The notes under the pieces are model-generated. The model was given only the letters and a program-made list of their open reading frames with translations. It had not been told where the DNA came from and ran no database searches. 13,781 nucleotides of DNA from Clostridiales bacterium (GTDB lineage Bacteria > Bacillota > Clostridia > Oscillospirales > Oscillospiraceae). Location of the stretch: contig DQDL01000040.1 of the NCBI GenBank assembly GCA_003533405.1, positions 625 through 14,405 on the forward strand, in the 5' to 3' direction. Made by a program: the position numbers and the translations under genes. Positions 1 to 5,326 of the stretch are shown here, in pieces (within the stretch, counting starts at the first letter, position 1; the number at the start of each line of letters is the position of its first letter).

Positions 1-346
1 CCAGCGGGCCGCCTGCGCCGCCCATGACATTGGTCGCATAGCCGACGGGGATGAGCGAGAACAGCACCATCGCCGGAGCGTGCAGCGCATATCCGATTGC
101 GACGGCCATGGCAGGGCCCACCATCGCCGAGGCGAACTTGCCTATCGTGTAGCCGACATCGTTAATCTCAACGATGGGAGTGGCCAAAAATCCTATGCCG
201 AGCTGCGTGCCGAGCGTGTCGAGTATCGTACCGACGAGCAGGGTGCAGAACAGACCCTGCGCCATTGCGCCGAGGGCATCGATGCCGTAGCGCTTGAGGC
301 TGACCTCAACATCCTTGCGCTTTAAAAACGCCTTAAACTTTGCCAT
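1..346 (-). CDS. PTS EIIC_2 / PfoR-like membrane protein (3' end beyond window)
   Basis: Only the first 115 codons are present. The start ATG at 344-346 has an AGGAG ribosome binding site 7 nt upstream (rc of 354-358). The protein begins MAKFKAFLKRKDVEVSLKRY and continues with hydrophobic segments (around residues 28-45, 72-90 and 92-105) rich in Gly, Ala and Met, ending in the glycine run GGAGG near residue 112. I recognise this N-terminus as that of the PTS_EIIC_2 family (COG3641, PfoR-like, usually about 340-360 aa), integral membrane proteins that resemble the sugar channel of phosphotransferase systems but often stand alone without IIA/IIB domains. Substrate is unknown. It lies downstream of pncB-niaR on the same strand but has its own promoter at 403-430, with a palindrome near +1. 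Co-regulation with niacin genes is inference. Confidence 0.8.
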   Translation of the reverse strand, partial: MAKFKAFLKRKDVEVSLKRYGIDALGAMAQGLFCTLLVGTILDTLGTQLGIGFLATPIVEINDVGYTIGKFASAMVGPAMAVAIGYALHAPAMVLFSLIPVGYATNVMGGAGGPL

Positions 347-362
347 ATCATTTCTCCTAAAA

Positions 363-402
363 TTAAAAAGGGCTTCACGGTGTCATGACACTTGTAAAGC
401 CC
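363..402 (-). terminator. Intrinsic terminator of the pncB-niaR operon
   Basis: Read on the minus strand, GGGCTT (397-402) pairs with AAGCCC (370-375) around a central palindrome and is followed by TTTTTAATT (361-369). It lies 46 bp past the niaR stop codon. The tail ends only a few bases before the ribosome binding site of the next gene, so there is no room for a promoter between hairpin and that gene. Confidence 0.7.
380..391. promoter_or_regulatory. 12-bp perfect palindrome, candidate operator
   Basis: GTGTCATGACAC is a perfect palindrome inside the loop region of the 363-402 hairpin. It lies about 5-16 nt downstream of the transcription start predicted from the promoter at 403-430, a classic repressor position. 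The adjacent niaR product is an obvious candidate binder, but no second copy is visible in front of pncB, so the assignment is open. Confidence 0.45.
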
Positions 403-430
403 ACTTTAACACGAATATTTGATTTGTCAA
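403..430 (-). promoter_or_regulatory. Sigma-A promoter for the PTS-IIC-like gene
   Basis: On the minus strand a perfect -35 TTGACA (rc of 425-430) is followed after 16 bp by TAAAGT (rc of 403-408, 4 of 6 consensus). The predicted start near 396 lies inside the terminator hairpin, so transcripts from here would lack the outer 5' arm and escape termination. Confidence 0.6.
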
Positions 431-447
431 GCCTAATTTAAACTTTG

Positions 448-954
448 TCAGGTATACAGCAGGCCTTCCTGCTCGAGCTGACGGCGGGTGCGCTCGAAGC
501 ACTCGGCATCGGGGCAGTCGAGCGTGTGCAGGTGCACGCCGTCGGTAAGCTCGGACAGCGGGCGAACCTCGCCGCTTTGCAGCTTTTCGACAAATTTGCG
601 CACATCGTAGCGGCTTGCAAGCTGCAGCTCGCCGGTCAAGAGCCCATACACGGGGTGCTCAACGGCGACGGTCAACACCTTGCAGCCGTTGTCGACCATT
701 ATATTCAGCTCCTTTTCGGTGTCCTCGACGCTGTGGACGCAGGCGATGGTGTACACGCTCCGGCCGTTGTCGGCGAGGATGTAGCCCCTCGGGGTGCTGG
801 AAATTTTCTCGCCGGAGGCACGCAGCAGCGCAATGTCGCCGACGATTATCTGCCTGCTCACACCGTAGGCGGCGGCGAGGCTGCTGGCGCTTATCGGCTC
901 GGCAGAGATTGTGAGCCTGCGCACGATATCTTCTCTTCTGTCTATTGAGTTCAT
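448..954 (-). CDS. niaR: NiaR, niacin-responsive transcriptional repressor (HTH + 3H domain)
   Basis: 168 aa, full length for the family. Residues 1-60 form an HTH_11-type winged helix (the stretch ISASSLAAAYGVSRQIIVGD is the recognition region) and residues about 70-165 form the 3H domain, named after conserved histidines. Here they appear as H74, H100 (VEHPVYG) and H141/H143 (GVHLH). H74, E82, H141 and H143 match the spacing of the metal ligands described for the Thermotoga homologue TM1602. NiaR (YrxA) represses NAD synthesis and niacin uptake genes when nicotinate is present. The start has GGGAG 7 nt upstream. The gene begins 12 nt after the pncB stop, so the two are one operon and NiaR probably controls its own operon. 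No frameshift or missing motif is seen. Confidence 0.92.
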   Translation of the reverse strand: MNSIDRREDIVRRLTISAEPISASSLAAAYGVSRQIIVGDIALLRASGEKISSTPRGYILADNGRSVYTIACVHSVEDTEKELNIMVDNGCKVLTVAVEHPVYGLLTGELQLASRYDVRKFVEKLQSGEVRPLSELTDGVHLHTLDCPDAECFERTRRQLEQEGLLYT

Positions 955-966
955 AATTTTGCTCCC

Positions 967-2418
967 TTATCTTCTGCCCTGCTTGAGCATTTCATCCTTG
1001 AGTGCCATGAGCTTGGCGGACAGGTCAACATAGTACTGATGCGGGAAGTCAAAGCGCTTGACCTCCGGCCAAAGCGTACTCACGCCGTAGGCGCAGGTGC
1101 GCTTTATCTCCTCGAGCGTCGGCAGCTTGTAGACAAGCTCGCCGTTTTTGAAAACGGGCACCTGAAGCTCGACTGCGCTGAAGCCGTCCATGACCTTGGT
1201 TTTCCAGCGTGCCTCGGGGTCGCAGATCTCAAGCGGCTTTGTGTCGTCGACGACCTCGTCATGCAGCGTGATGTAGTCGGCCTCGGCCATGCCGGTCTCC
1301 TTATCAAACAGGCGATAGACACGCTTGAAGCCGGGGTTCGTTATCTTGCCGACATTTTCGCTTATCTTTATCTTGGGGATGATCTCACCCTTGTCGTTTT
1401 CCACGGCGCACAGCTTGTACACGCCGCCGAACACGGGGTCGGACTTGGAGGTGATGAGCCGCTCGCCCACGCCGAATGCATCGATCTTCGCACCCTGCAG
1501 CAAAAGCTCCGTGATAAGGCGCTCGTCAAGTGCGTTCGACACGGTTATCCTGCACTCCGGCCAGCCGGCCTCGTCGAGCATGACCCTTGCCTTGCGGGTC
1601 AGATACGCCATGTCGCCGGAATCAAAGCGGATGCCGCACTTGGTGATGCCGAGGGGCTTTAACACCTCGTTGAATGCCCGTATGGCGTTGGGAACGCCGC
1701 TTTTGAGGGAGTTGTAGGTGTCCACGAGCAGAGTGGCGTTGGTGGGGTAGGTCTCGCAATAGGCCTTGAACGCATCAAACTCGGTGTCGAACATCTGCAC
1801 CCACGAGTGCGCCATCGTGCCGCCCGCCGGAACGCCGTAGCGAGTGTCGGAAACGGCGCAGGCCGTGCCCGCACAGCCGCCGATGTATGCCGCTCTTGCG
1901 CCGGTGACGGCGCCGTCGATGCCCTGCGCACGGCGTGAGCCGAACTCGAGCACCGTTCTGCCCTCGGCGGCACGGCAGATGCGGTTTGCCTTGGTGGCAA
2001 TGAGGCTCTGGTGGTTTAATTCGAGCAGGACATAGGTCTCGATGAGCTGCGCCTGAATCGCAGGGGCTCGCACCGTCAGTATCGGCTCACGGGGGAACAC
2101 CGGCGTACCCTCGGGTATCGCCCAGATGTCGCCCTCGAACTTGAAGTTTTTGAGGTACTCCAAAAATTCCTCCGAGAACATGTTGCGTCCACGCAGGTAC
2201 TCGATGTCCTCCGGCTCGAAGTGCAGGTTCTGAATGTAGTCGACGACCTGCTCAAGTCCGGCGCAGATGGCGAAGCCGCCCATGTCGGGGTTCTGGCGGT
2301 AGAACACATCGAAGTAGGTTATTTTGTCGCCCATGTTGTGGTCGAAGTACCCGTTGCCCATCGTGAGCTCGTAATAATCGCACAGCATGGTCAGGTTAAG
2401 GCTGCGTCTGTTGTCCAT
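967..2418 (-). CDS. pncB: Nicotinate phosphoribosyltransferase
   Basis: 483 aa, cytoplasmic. It joins nicotinate to PRPP, with ATP hydrolysis, giving nicotinate mononucleotide: the entry step of NAD salvage (Preiss-Handler route). Visible family marks are the N-terminal LTMLCDYYELTMGNGYF, the EFGSRRAQG phosphate/PRPP site at 158-166, the GTMAHSW loop with the phosphorylatable histidine at about H204, and FDSGD at 265-269. Length fits the long clostridial form. I chose ATG 2418 because GGAGGT lies 5 nt upstream; an in-frame GTG at 2430 would place the ribosome binding site inside the coding region. It is the first gene of the pncB-niaR operon, driven by the promoter at 2456-2484. Confidence 0.95.
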   Translation of the reverse strand: MDNRRSLNLTMLCDYYELTMGNGYFDHNMGDKITYFDVFYRQNPDMGGFAICAGLEQVVDYIQNLHFEPEDIEYLRGRNMFSEEFLEYLKNFKFEGDIWAIPEGTPVFPREPILTVRAPAIQAQLIETYVLLELNHQSLIATKANRICRAAEGRTVLEFGSRRAQGIDGAVTGARAAYIGGCAGTACAVSDTRYGVPAGGTMAHSWVQMFDTEFDAFKAYCETYPTNATLLVDTYNSLKSGVPNAIRAFNEVLKPLGITKCGIRFDSGDMAYLTRKARVMLDEAGWPECRITVSNALDERLITELLLQGAKIDAFGVGERLITSKSDPVFGGVYKLCAVENDKGEIIPKIKISENVGKITNPGFKRVYRLFDKETGMAEADYITLHDEVVDDTKPLEICDPEARWKTKVMDGFSAVELQVPVFKNGELVYKLPTLEEIKRTCAYGVSTLWPEVKRFDFPHQYYVDLSAKLMALKDEMLKQGRR

Positions 2419-2455
2419 AGCTACCTCCACAGGTAAAATTCATTTCTCTGAACTA

Positions 2456-2484
2456 ATTATATAGAGTTATTATGAATATTTCAA
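2456..2484 (-). promoter_or_regulatory. Sigma-A promoter of pncB-niaR
   Basis: On the minus strand TTGAAA (rc of 2479-2484), 17-bp spacer, then a perfect TATAAT (rc of 2456-2461). The start site would lie near 2449, leaving a leader of about 30 nt before pncB. No copy of the GTGTCATGACAC palindrome is seen here. Confidence 0.8.
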
Positions 2485-2502
2485 CTATTGTTAAATATGA
2501 GA

Positions 2503-2531
2503 TTTGCAGCCGCCGCAGAATGTGGTATAAT
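2503..2531 (+). promoter_or_regulatory. Extended -10 promoter for the DUF3267 gene
   Basis: TTTGCA (2503-2508), 17-bp spacer, perfect TATAAT (2526-2531) preceded by the extended -10 TGG. The predicted start near 2538 falls after the upstream in-frame ATG at 2488, which therefore cannot be the start codon, and close to that at 2542. Confidence 0.75.
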
Positions 2532-2565
2532 CGCAGGGAAAATGTCGAATTTTGAGGAATTGCAA

Positions 2566-3135
2566 ATGAAGCTGCACTATATGGGTAAGTACAACTTAGA
2601 CCCCGACAGCCTGCCGCACGGCGAGCACAAGCCCGGGGCGGTGAAGTTCAGGGAGGCGGCCGATACCGCCGAGCTCAGCCGCCTTGTGAGCAAGTATTCG
2701 CTGATCCTGCTTGCGGTGCTGATGACGGCGCTTTTGTACCGCTATCGCAGCATCCCCTCGGAGCAGTGGCTCATCGGCTTTGTGCTGTTTTTGGCCTCGC
2801 TATTCCCGCACGAGCTGCTGCACGCCCTGTGCTTTCGTGGCGATGTGTACCTGTACACGAACCTTTTGCAGGGAATGCTGTTCGTCGTCGGCACGGAGGA
2901 TATGAGCCGTGGCAGGTTCGTGTTCATGTCGCTGCTGCCGAATATAATTTTCGGGCTTGCTCCGTTCGTTTTGGCGATGGCGCTGCCCGACCTCGGCTGG
3001 CTCGGCGTGTTCGCCGCCGTTTCGCTCACCGCCGGCACCGGCGATTTTTACAACATCAAAAACGCCCTGACCCAAATGCCCAAGCACGCCCGCTGCTATC
3101 TATATAAGTATAATTCGTACTGGTACATGCCGTGA
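2566..3135 (+). CDS. DUF3267 family membrane protein, putative zinc metalloprotease
   Basis: 189 aa from ATG 2566, which has GAGG 8 nt upstream; promoter position argues against earlier in-frame starts. The sequence shows a soluble N-terminus of about 44 residues, a membrane segment at 45-60, a second at 66-81 running directly into HELLH (residues 82-86), and two further hydrophobic stretches (118-140 and 143-157). HExxH is the zinc-binding motif of membrane metalloproteases, and the later GTGDFYNIKN (157-166) is placed like the third ligand region of S2P-like enzymes. The DUF3267 family is common in Firmicutes; substrate and role are unknown. It is divergent from pncB and followed by a hairpin terminator, so it is probably transcribed alone. 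Confidence 0.75.
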   Translation: MKLHYMGKYNLDPDSLPHGEHKPGAVKFREAADTAELSRLVSKYSLILLAVLMTALLYRYRSIPSEQWLIGFVLFLASLFPHELLHALCFRGDVYLYTNLLQGMLFVVGTEDMSRGRFVFMSLLPNIIFGLAPFVLAMALPDLGWLGVFAAVSLTAGTGDFYNIKNALTQMPKHARCYLYKYNSYWYMP

Positions 3136-3139
3136 AATA

Positions 3140-3165
3140 AGCCCGACACAGTCTGGTGTCGGGCT
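3140..3165 (+). terminator. Hairpin terminator of the DUF3267 gene
   Basis: AGCCCGACAC (3140-3149) and GTGTCGGGCT (3156-3165) form a perfect 10-bp stem with a 6-nt loop five bases after the stop codon. The tail CTCGTTATG is poor in T, so efficiency may be modest. Confidence 0.65.
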
Positions 3166-3181
3166 CTCGTTATGTGCTTAT

Positions 3182-3341
3182 AACAAAAGCAGGCACTTGG
3201 TGACAAAAGTGCCTGCCTTCTAATTTGCGGCGGTGCTCAGAAAAAGCATTAGTGGTTTTTGGGATTGTAGGATCTGCGACAGATGCCACAGGAAGAGAGT
3301 AAACCATCGAAGCCCGCCGTAAATGTCAGATATTAGTCGTC
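3182..3341 (-). ncRNA. Putative small structured RNA, 6S RNA-like
   Basis: No protein gene fits here, but the minus strand has a strong promoter (3348-3376), about 160 nt of sequence that folds on itself, and a terminator (3183-3216). Visible pairings in the RNA: CGGCGG with CCGCCG plus flanking UUU with AAA as a closing stem, CUAA with UUAG outside it, UGGUUU with AAACCA, then UGUGG with CC(U)ACA and an apical AUCUG-UCG-CAGAU hairpin. Between UGGUUU/AAACCA and the apical arm is an open bubble with a pyrimidine-rich 5' side (ACUCUCUUCC), and the 3' side of the lower loop can form a small UGCU/AGCA hairpin. A rod with a central bubble is the architecture of 6S RNA, which binds RNA polymerase holoenzyme. 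The existence of a transcript is well supported; the 6S assignment is inference from shape only. Confidence 0.55.
3183..3216 (-). terminator. Intrinsic terminator of the minus-strand RNA
   Basis: On the minus strand GCAGGCACTT (rc of 3207-3216) and AAGTGCCTGC (rc of 3189-3198) give a perfect 10-bp stem with an 8-nt loop, followed by TTTTGTTA. On the plus strand the tail CTTCTAATTT is also fairly T-rich, so it may back up the terminator at 3140-3165. Confidence 0.75.
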
Positions 3342-3347
3342 ATGTGT

Positions 3348-3376
3348 ATTATGTCATAATTTTTGTGCTCTGTCAA
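3348..3376 (-). promoter_or_regulatory. Strong sigma-A promoter of the minus-strand RNA
   Basis: On the minus strand a perfect TTGACA (rc of 3371-3376), 17-bp spacer, then CATAAT (rc of 3348-3353, 5 of 6). No start codon with a ribosome binding site follows, which supports a non-coding transcript starting near 3341. Confidence 0.8.
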
Positions 3377-3429
3377 GTTATATTTATTGCATGTAGTGTT
3401 GTCGTATATCATTCACTCAAATAGTAGAA

Positions 3430-3435
3430 TATAAT
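3430..3435 (+). promoter_or_regulatory. -10 box of the XRE regulator gene
   Basis: TATAAT stands in a very AT-rich stretch 27 bp before the ATG at 3463. No good -35 is visible at 16-18 bp upstream, so the promoter is either weak or activator-dependent. Confidence 0.35.
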
Positions 3436-3462
3436 ATATATTTGAAGCTGAAAGTGAATGAC

Positions 3463-3690
3463 ATGAAAATAGAGCAGATCGAAAAATACCGGCGTCTCGG
3501 GCTGAATATCGCCTATTACCGCAAGATAAAGGGGCTGTCGCAGAGCCGGCTTGCGGAGCTGTTGGATATCAGCCGCACCCACATGAGCCGCATCGAGACC
3601 GCCGACTGCGCCGTGTCGCTGGATGTGGTGTTTGACATCTGCGATGTCCTCGGTATCACCCCCGACCGCCTGTTCGACTTCACCAAATAG
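3463..3690 (+). CDS. Small XRE-family helix-turn-helix regulator
   Basis: 75 aa, essentially one Cro/C1-type HTH domain. Residues 12-71 match the family pattern: GLNIAYYRKIKGLSQ (helix 1), RLAELLDIS (helix 2), RTHMSRIE (recognition helix), then a C-terminal helical part ending ITPDRLFDF. It has no sensor or oligomerisation domain, so it probably binds as a dimer through the HTH unit. I chose ATG 3463; an in-frame TTG at 3442 and GTG at 3454 are possible, and none has a strong ribosome binding site. It lies next to, and divergent from, the minus-strand RNA and ahead of the 148-aa membrane protein. Targets are unknown; no repeated operator could be assigned. Confidence 0.85.
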   Translation: MKIEQIEKYRRLGLNIAYYRKIKGLSQSRLAELLDISRTHMSRIETADCAVSLDVVFDICDVLGITPDRLFDFTK

Positions 3691-3724
3691 CGAGCGGCGG
3701 CGCAGTCAGATAAGTGCGAAAAAA

Positions 3725-3793
3725 TTGCGGTGCCCCGATAGGTTGATATCCGGACTAAACTTTAGTACGCACTTACCGGTCGGGCTGAGGCAA
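3725..3793 (-). repeat. 69-bp dispersed repeat, solo copy A
   Basis: Read on the minus strand it begins TTGCCTCAGCCCGACCGGTA, holds the core ACTAAAGT, and ends with ACCTATCGG and GCAA. It aligns without gaps over exactly 69 nt with the copies at 7976-8044 and 8159-8227, sharing CAGC-CGAC-GG-AA-TGC at one end and CCTATCGG-CA-GCAA at the other. It sits in the 250-bp gap between the XRE gene and the 148-aa protein; the rest of the gap holds only the downstream promoter. Confidence 0.75.
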
Positions 3794-3883
3794 AAGCGAT
3801 TAGATAAAGCGCAAAATCGAATTAAAAAACCGTGGGATTTTGGAGATGTGCGTGTATTATAAAACAAAGGGTGTATTGGGTCC

Positions 3884-3911
3884 TTGACATGATTGACAAA
3901 TATGGTACAAT
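3884..3911 (+). promoter_or_regulatory. Strong promoter of the 148-aa membrane protein gene
   Basis: A perfect TTGACA (3884-3889), 16-bp spacer, TACAAT (3906-3911) with an extended -10 TGG. A second TTGACA at 3893-3898 is too close to the -10 to serve as its -35. Confidence 0.75.
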
Positions 3912-3940
3912 CAAGGTACAAATATATGGAGGTGCGATGC

Positions 3941-4387
3941 ATGAAAAAGGTGTATTCGACCAGGGAAGAGTACCTGCCCGGCTACCCGATCAAGGACGGC
4001 GGCGGCTGGTACACGACGGTCGAGGACGACGAGTTCGAGACCTATTTTGAGCAGGGCAAGATCTTCGAGAAGGACGGACTGTACTACAGCGATGTCCAGC
4101 AGCTGAATAAGAAACCCGAAAAATCCGCAAACTCCGGCATGTTCGATGACCCGGGCAGCAAGATCAAGAGCATCGTCACGGTGCTGTTCATCATCGGCTG
4201 CGTGTTTTCGGTCATTGCTGGCATAGCCGCCGGTGCTGCTGCCGACATGATGGGCGGCTTCAGCATTATGTCGTTCATCCTCACCACGGCCGTCGGCGTG
4301 TTCGGCTCCTATGTCGGCTGCCTCATCATCGCCGCCATCGGCGACATTGCCGTGAACATGCGTGAGCTCAACCGCAAGACCAAGTAA
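3941..4387 (+). CDS. Small membrane protein of unknown function
   Basis: 148 aa from ATG 3941, which has GGAGGT 7 nt upstream. Not recognised as a named family. The first 75 or so residues are soluble, acidic and rich in Tyr and Gly (EEYLPGYPIKDGGGWYTTVE and later YFEQGKIFEKDGLYY), followed by a linker and two membrane segments at about 78-100 and 105-130, then a short basic tail (MRELNRKTK). This predicts a two-pass protein with its N-terminal domain in the cytoplasm. It has its own strong promoter and terminator and is therefore monocistronic. The in-frame codons upstream of 3941 overlap the promoter and are not coding. Confidence 0.7.
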   Translation: MKKVYSTREEYLPGYPIKDGGGWYTTVEDDEFETYFEQGKIFEKDGLYYSDVQQLNKKPEKSANSGMFDDPGSKIKSIVTVLFIIGCVFSVIAGIAAGAAADMMGGFSIMSFILTTAVGVFGSYVGCLIIAAIGDIAVNMRELNRKTK

Positions 4388-4398
4388 GTTTAATATCC

Positions 4399-4433
4399 AA
4401 AGCAGATAGGCGCTGCCTATCTGCTTTCTTTTT
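4399..4433 (+). terminator. Intrinsic terminator after the 148-aa protein
   Basis: AAAGCAGATAGGC (4399-4411) and GCCTATCTGCTTT (4415-4427) form a perfect 13-bp stem with a 3-nt loop, followed by CTTTTT. The 3' arm contains the stop codon and last codons of the opposite-strand 51-aa gene, so the hairpin is partly coding in that direction. Confidence 0.85.
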
Positions 4434-4572
4434 CGTCTTTCTTCAGCACGATGAGCTGCGGGTCGGGCTGGGATATGTAGAGCTCCTCGCACTCACGCTG
4501 GGCTTCGACGAGTATTCTTATTGCCTGCTCCGATGCCCGCACCATTTTCAGATACATTTCTTTATAGTCCAT
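4417..4572 (-). CDS. 51-aa conserved-looking protein of unknown function
   Basis: Starts MDYKEMYLKMVRASEQAIRI at ATG 4572 with GAGG 6 nt upstream; further in-frame upstream codons lack a ribosome binding site. The protein is short, highly charged and predicted helical over residues 1-33 (AIRILVEAQRECEELYI), with a Lys/Glu-rich tail. I recall similar short MDYKEMY proteins in Ruminococcaceae but know of no function. Its stop codon (rc of 4417-4419) falls inside the terminator hairpin of the convergent gene. It is divergent from the 55-aa RHH gene, about 110 bp apart. Confidence 0.65.
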   Translation of the reverse strand: MDYKEMYLKMVRASEQAIRILVEAQRECEELYISQPDPQLIVLKKDEKESR

Positions 4573-4683
4573 ACTTAACCTCACAATAAATCCACGGCAG
4601 ATTTGATATGCATCCACTTCAAACATGATATCACATTTTAGGCATAAAATAAACACAAAATTATTTTAGATTGGACTGATATT

Positions 4684-4851
4684 ATGCCTATAAAAAGTAT
4701 ATCAATTAGGATCGACGACAAGATGCTCAACAAGCTGCACGCCGTCGCCGACTACGAAGGCCGCTCGGCCAACAGCCAAATTCTCATCCTCATCCGTGAC
4801 TGCATCGAGCAGTTCGAGGAAAAGCACGGCAAGATCCAGCAGGGCGAATGA
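4684..4851 (+). CDS. Arc-like ribbon-helix-helix protein (55 aa)
   Basis: Begins MPIKSISIRIDDKMLNKLHA and continues with helices EGRSANSQILILIRDCIEQF. This is the ribbon-helix-helix fold: a beta strand of alternating residues (SISIRID) that pairs in the dimer and reads the DNA major groove, then two helices joined by the GRS turn. Such Arc/MetJ-type proteins are DNA-binding repressors, often antitoxins, but no toxin gene overlaps or follows it. The ribosome binding site is weak (GGA about 9 nt upstream) and no clear promoter is seen in the divergent 111-bp region. The stop codon lies within the first hairpin of the 4844-4910 repeat. Confidence 0.8.
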   Translation: MPIKSISIRIDDKMLNKLHAVADYEGRSANSQILILIRDCIEQFEEKHGKIQQGE

Positions 4852-4910
4852 AGCTTCGCAGTTAAGTTTTTTGCCTACGGCAAAAAGTGAAGTTGAGCGC
4901 TATGCGCTCA
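4844..4910 (+). repeat. Array of three small palindromes joined by AGTKAAGTT linkers
   Basis: Three hairpins follow one another: GCGAA/TTCGC (4844-4859), TTTTGCC-TAC-GGCAAAA (4869-4885) and GAGCGC-TAT-GCGCTC (4895-4909). They are separated by the nearly identical 9-mers AGTTAAGTT (4860-4868) and AGTGAAGTT (4886-4894). Stems differ in sequence while linkers are conserved, so it looks like a modular extragenic repeat. Confidence 0.55.
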
Positions 4911-4913
4911 GAT

Positions 4914-4953
4914 AAAAGGTTCAGCTCATTGATTATGAACTGAACCTTTTTTT
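4914..4953. terminator. Bidirectional intrinsic terminator
   Basis: AAAAGGTTCAG (4914-4924) pairs with CTGAACCTTTT (4940-4950) around a 15-nt loop and runs into seven Ts on the plus strand. On the minus strand it directly follows the stop codon of the relic at 4952-5265 and has its own TTTT tail, so it probably once ended that gene too. Confidence 0.8.
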
Positions 4954-5265
4954 ATTTGCTGCGCTTGTAGAGTATTGCGACTGCCAAGCCGAGTATCAGG
5001 ACTAATGCGCTGGCGGCGGAGAGGATGAGGGCGGAGGTGGAGAGGGCGCTGGCGGTGTTACCGCCGTTGGGTGCGCCGCCGGTATCGCCATCAGGTTTAG
5101 CCGGTGGTGTGCCGGTATCGCCGTCGGGCTTATCCGGCAGTGTGCCGTCAGAATTGCCGGACGGGAGGTCGGGAGGGGCGTTGTTGCCACCGCCTTGAGC
5201 CTTGTTAGGAGCGTCAAAAGCTCGAGCGTTGTTATCTCGTGCTTTAGTTCATGTCGGTATTTCAT
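4952..5265 (-). pseudogene. Fused gene relic: VTC-domain start joined to a surface-protein C-terminus
   Basis: Two different reading frames each carry a believable gene end. From ATG 5265 (AGGAGG 8 nt upstream) the protein starts MKYRHELKHEITTLELLTLL followed by TRLKAVA; this resembles the first 27 residues of VTC-domain polyphosphate polymerases. From about 5215 a shifted frame encodes a Gly/Pro/Asp-rich linker with two KPDGDTG units and then NTASALSTSALILSAA, a hydrophobic anchor and the basic tail YKRSK, ending at TAA 4952-4954: the typical C-terminus of a cell-surface protein. The shifted frame has a stop just before (5249-5251) and no start. Junction lies in 5185-5215. A deletion that removed the middle of two neighbouring genes explains this; VTC genes often neighbour CotH-like surface protein genes. 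Confidence 0.65.
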
Positions 5266-5270
5266 AACAA

Positions 5271-5308
5271 AAACCTCCTGTACTGTGGGCGTATAATACA
5301 GGAGGTTT
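5271..5308 (-). promoter_or_regulatory. 12-bp inverted repeat enclosing the relic's ribosome binding site
   Basis: On the minus strand AAACCTCCTGTA, a 14-nt loop, then TACAGGAGGTTT followed by TTGTTATG. The second arm contains the AGGAGG used by ATG 5265, and the stem plus T-run resembles a terminator, so the element could block both ribosome binding and elongation. Confidence 0.5.
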
Positions 5309-5326
5309 ATTTAAGTTTTATTGAAA

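Noticed and set aside
2488..2565. Upstream in-frame start codons for the DUF3267 gene
   Set aside because: The extended -10 promoter at 2526-2531 lies within this stretch, and only ATG 2566 has a well-spaced ribosome binding site.
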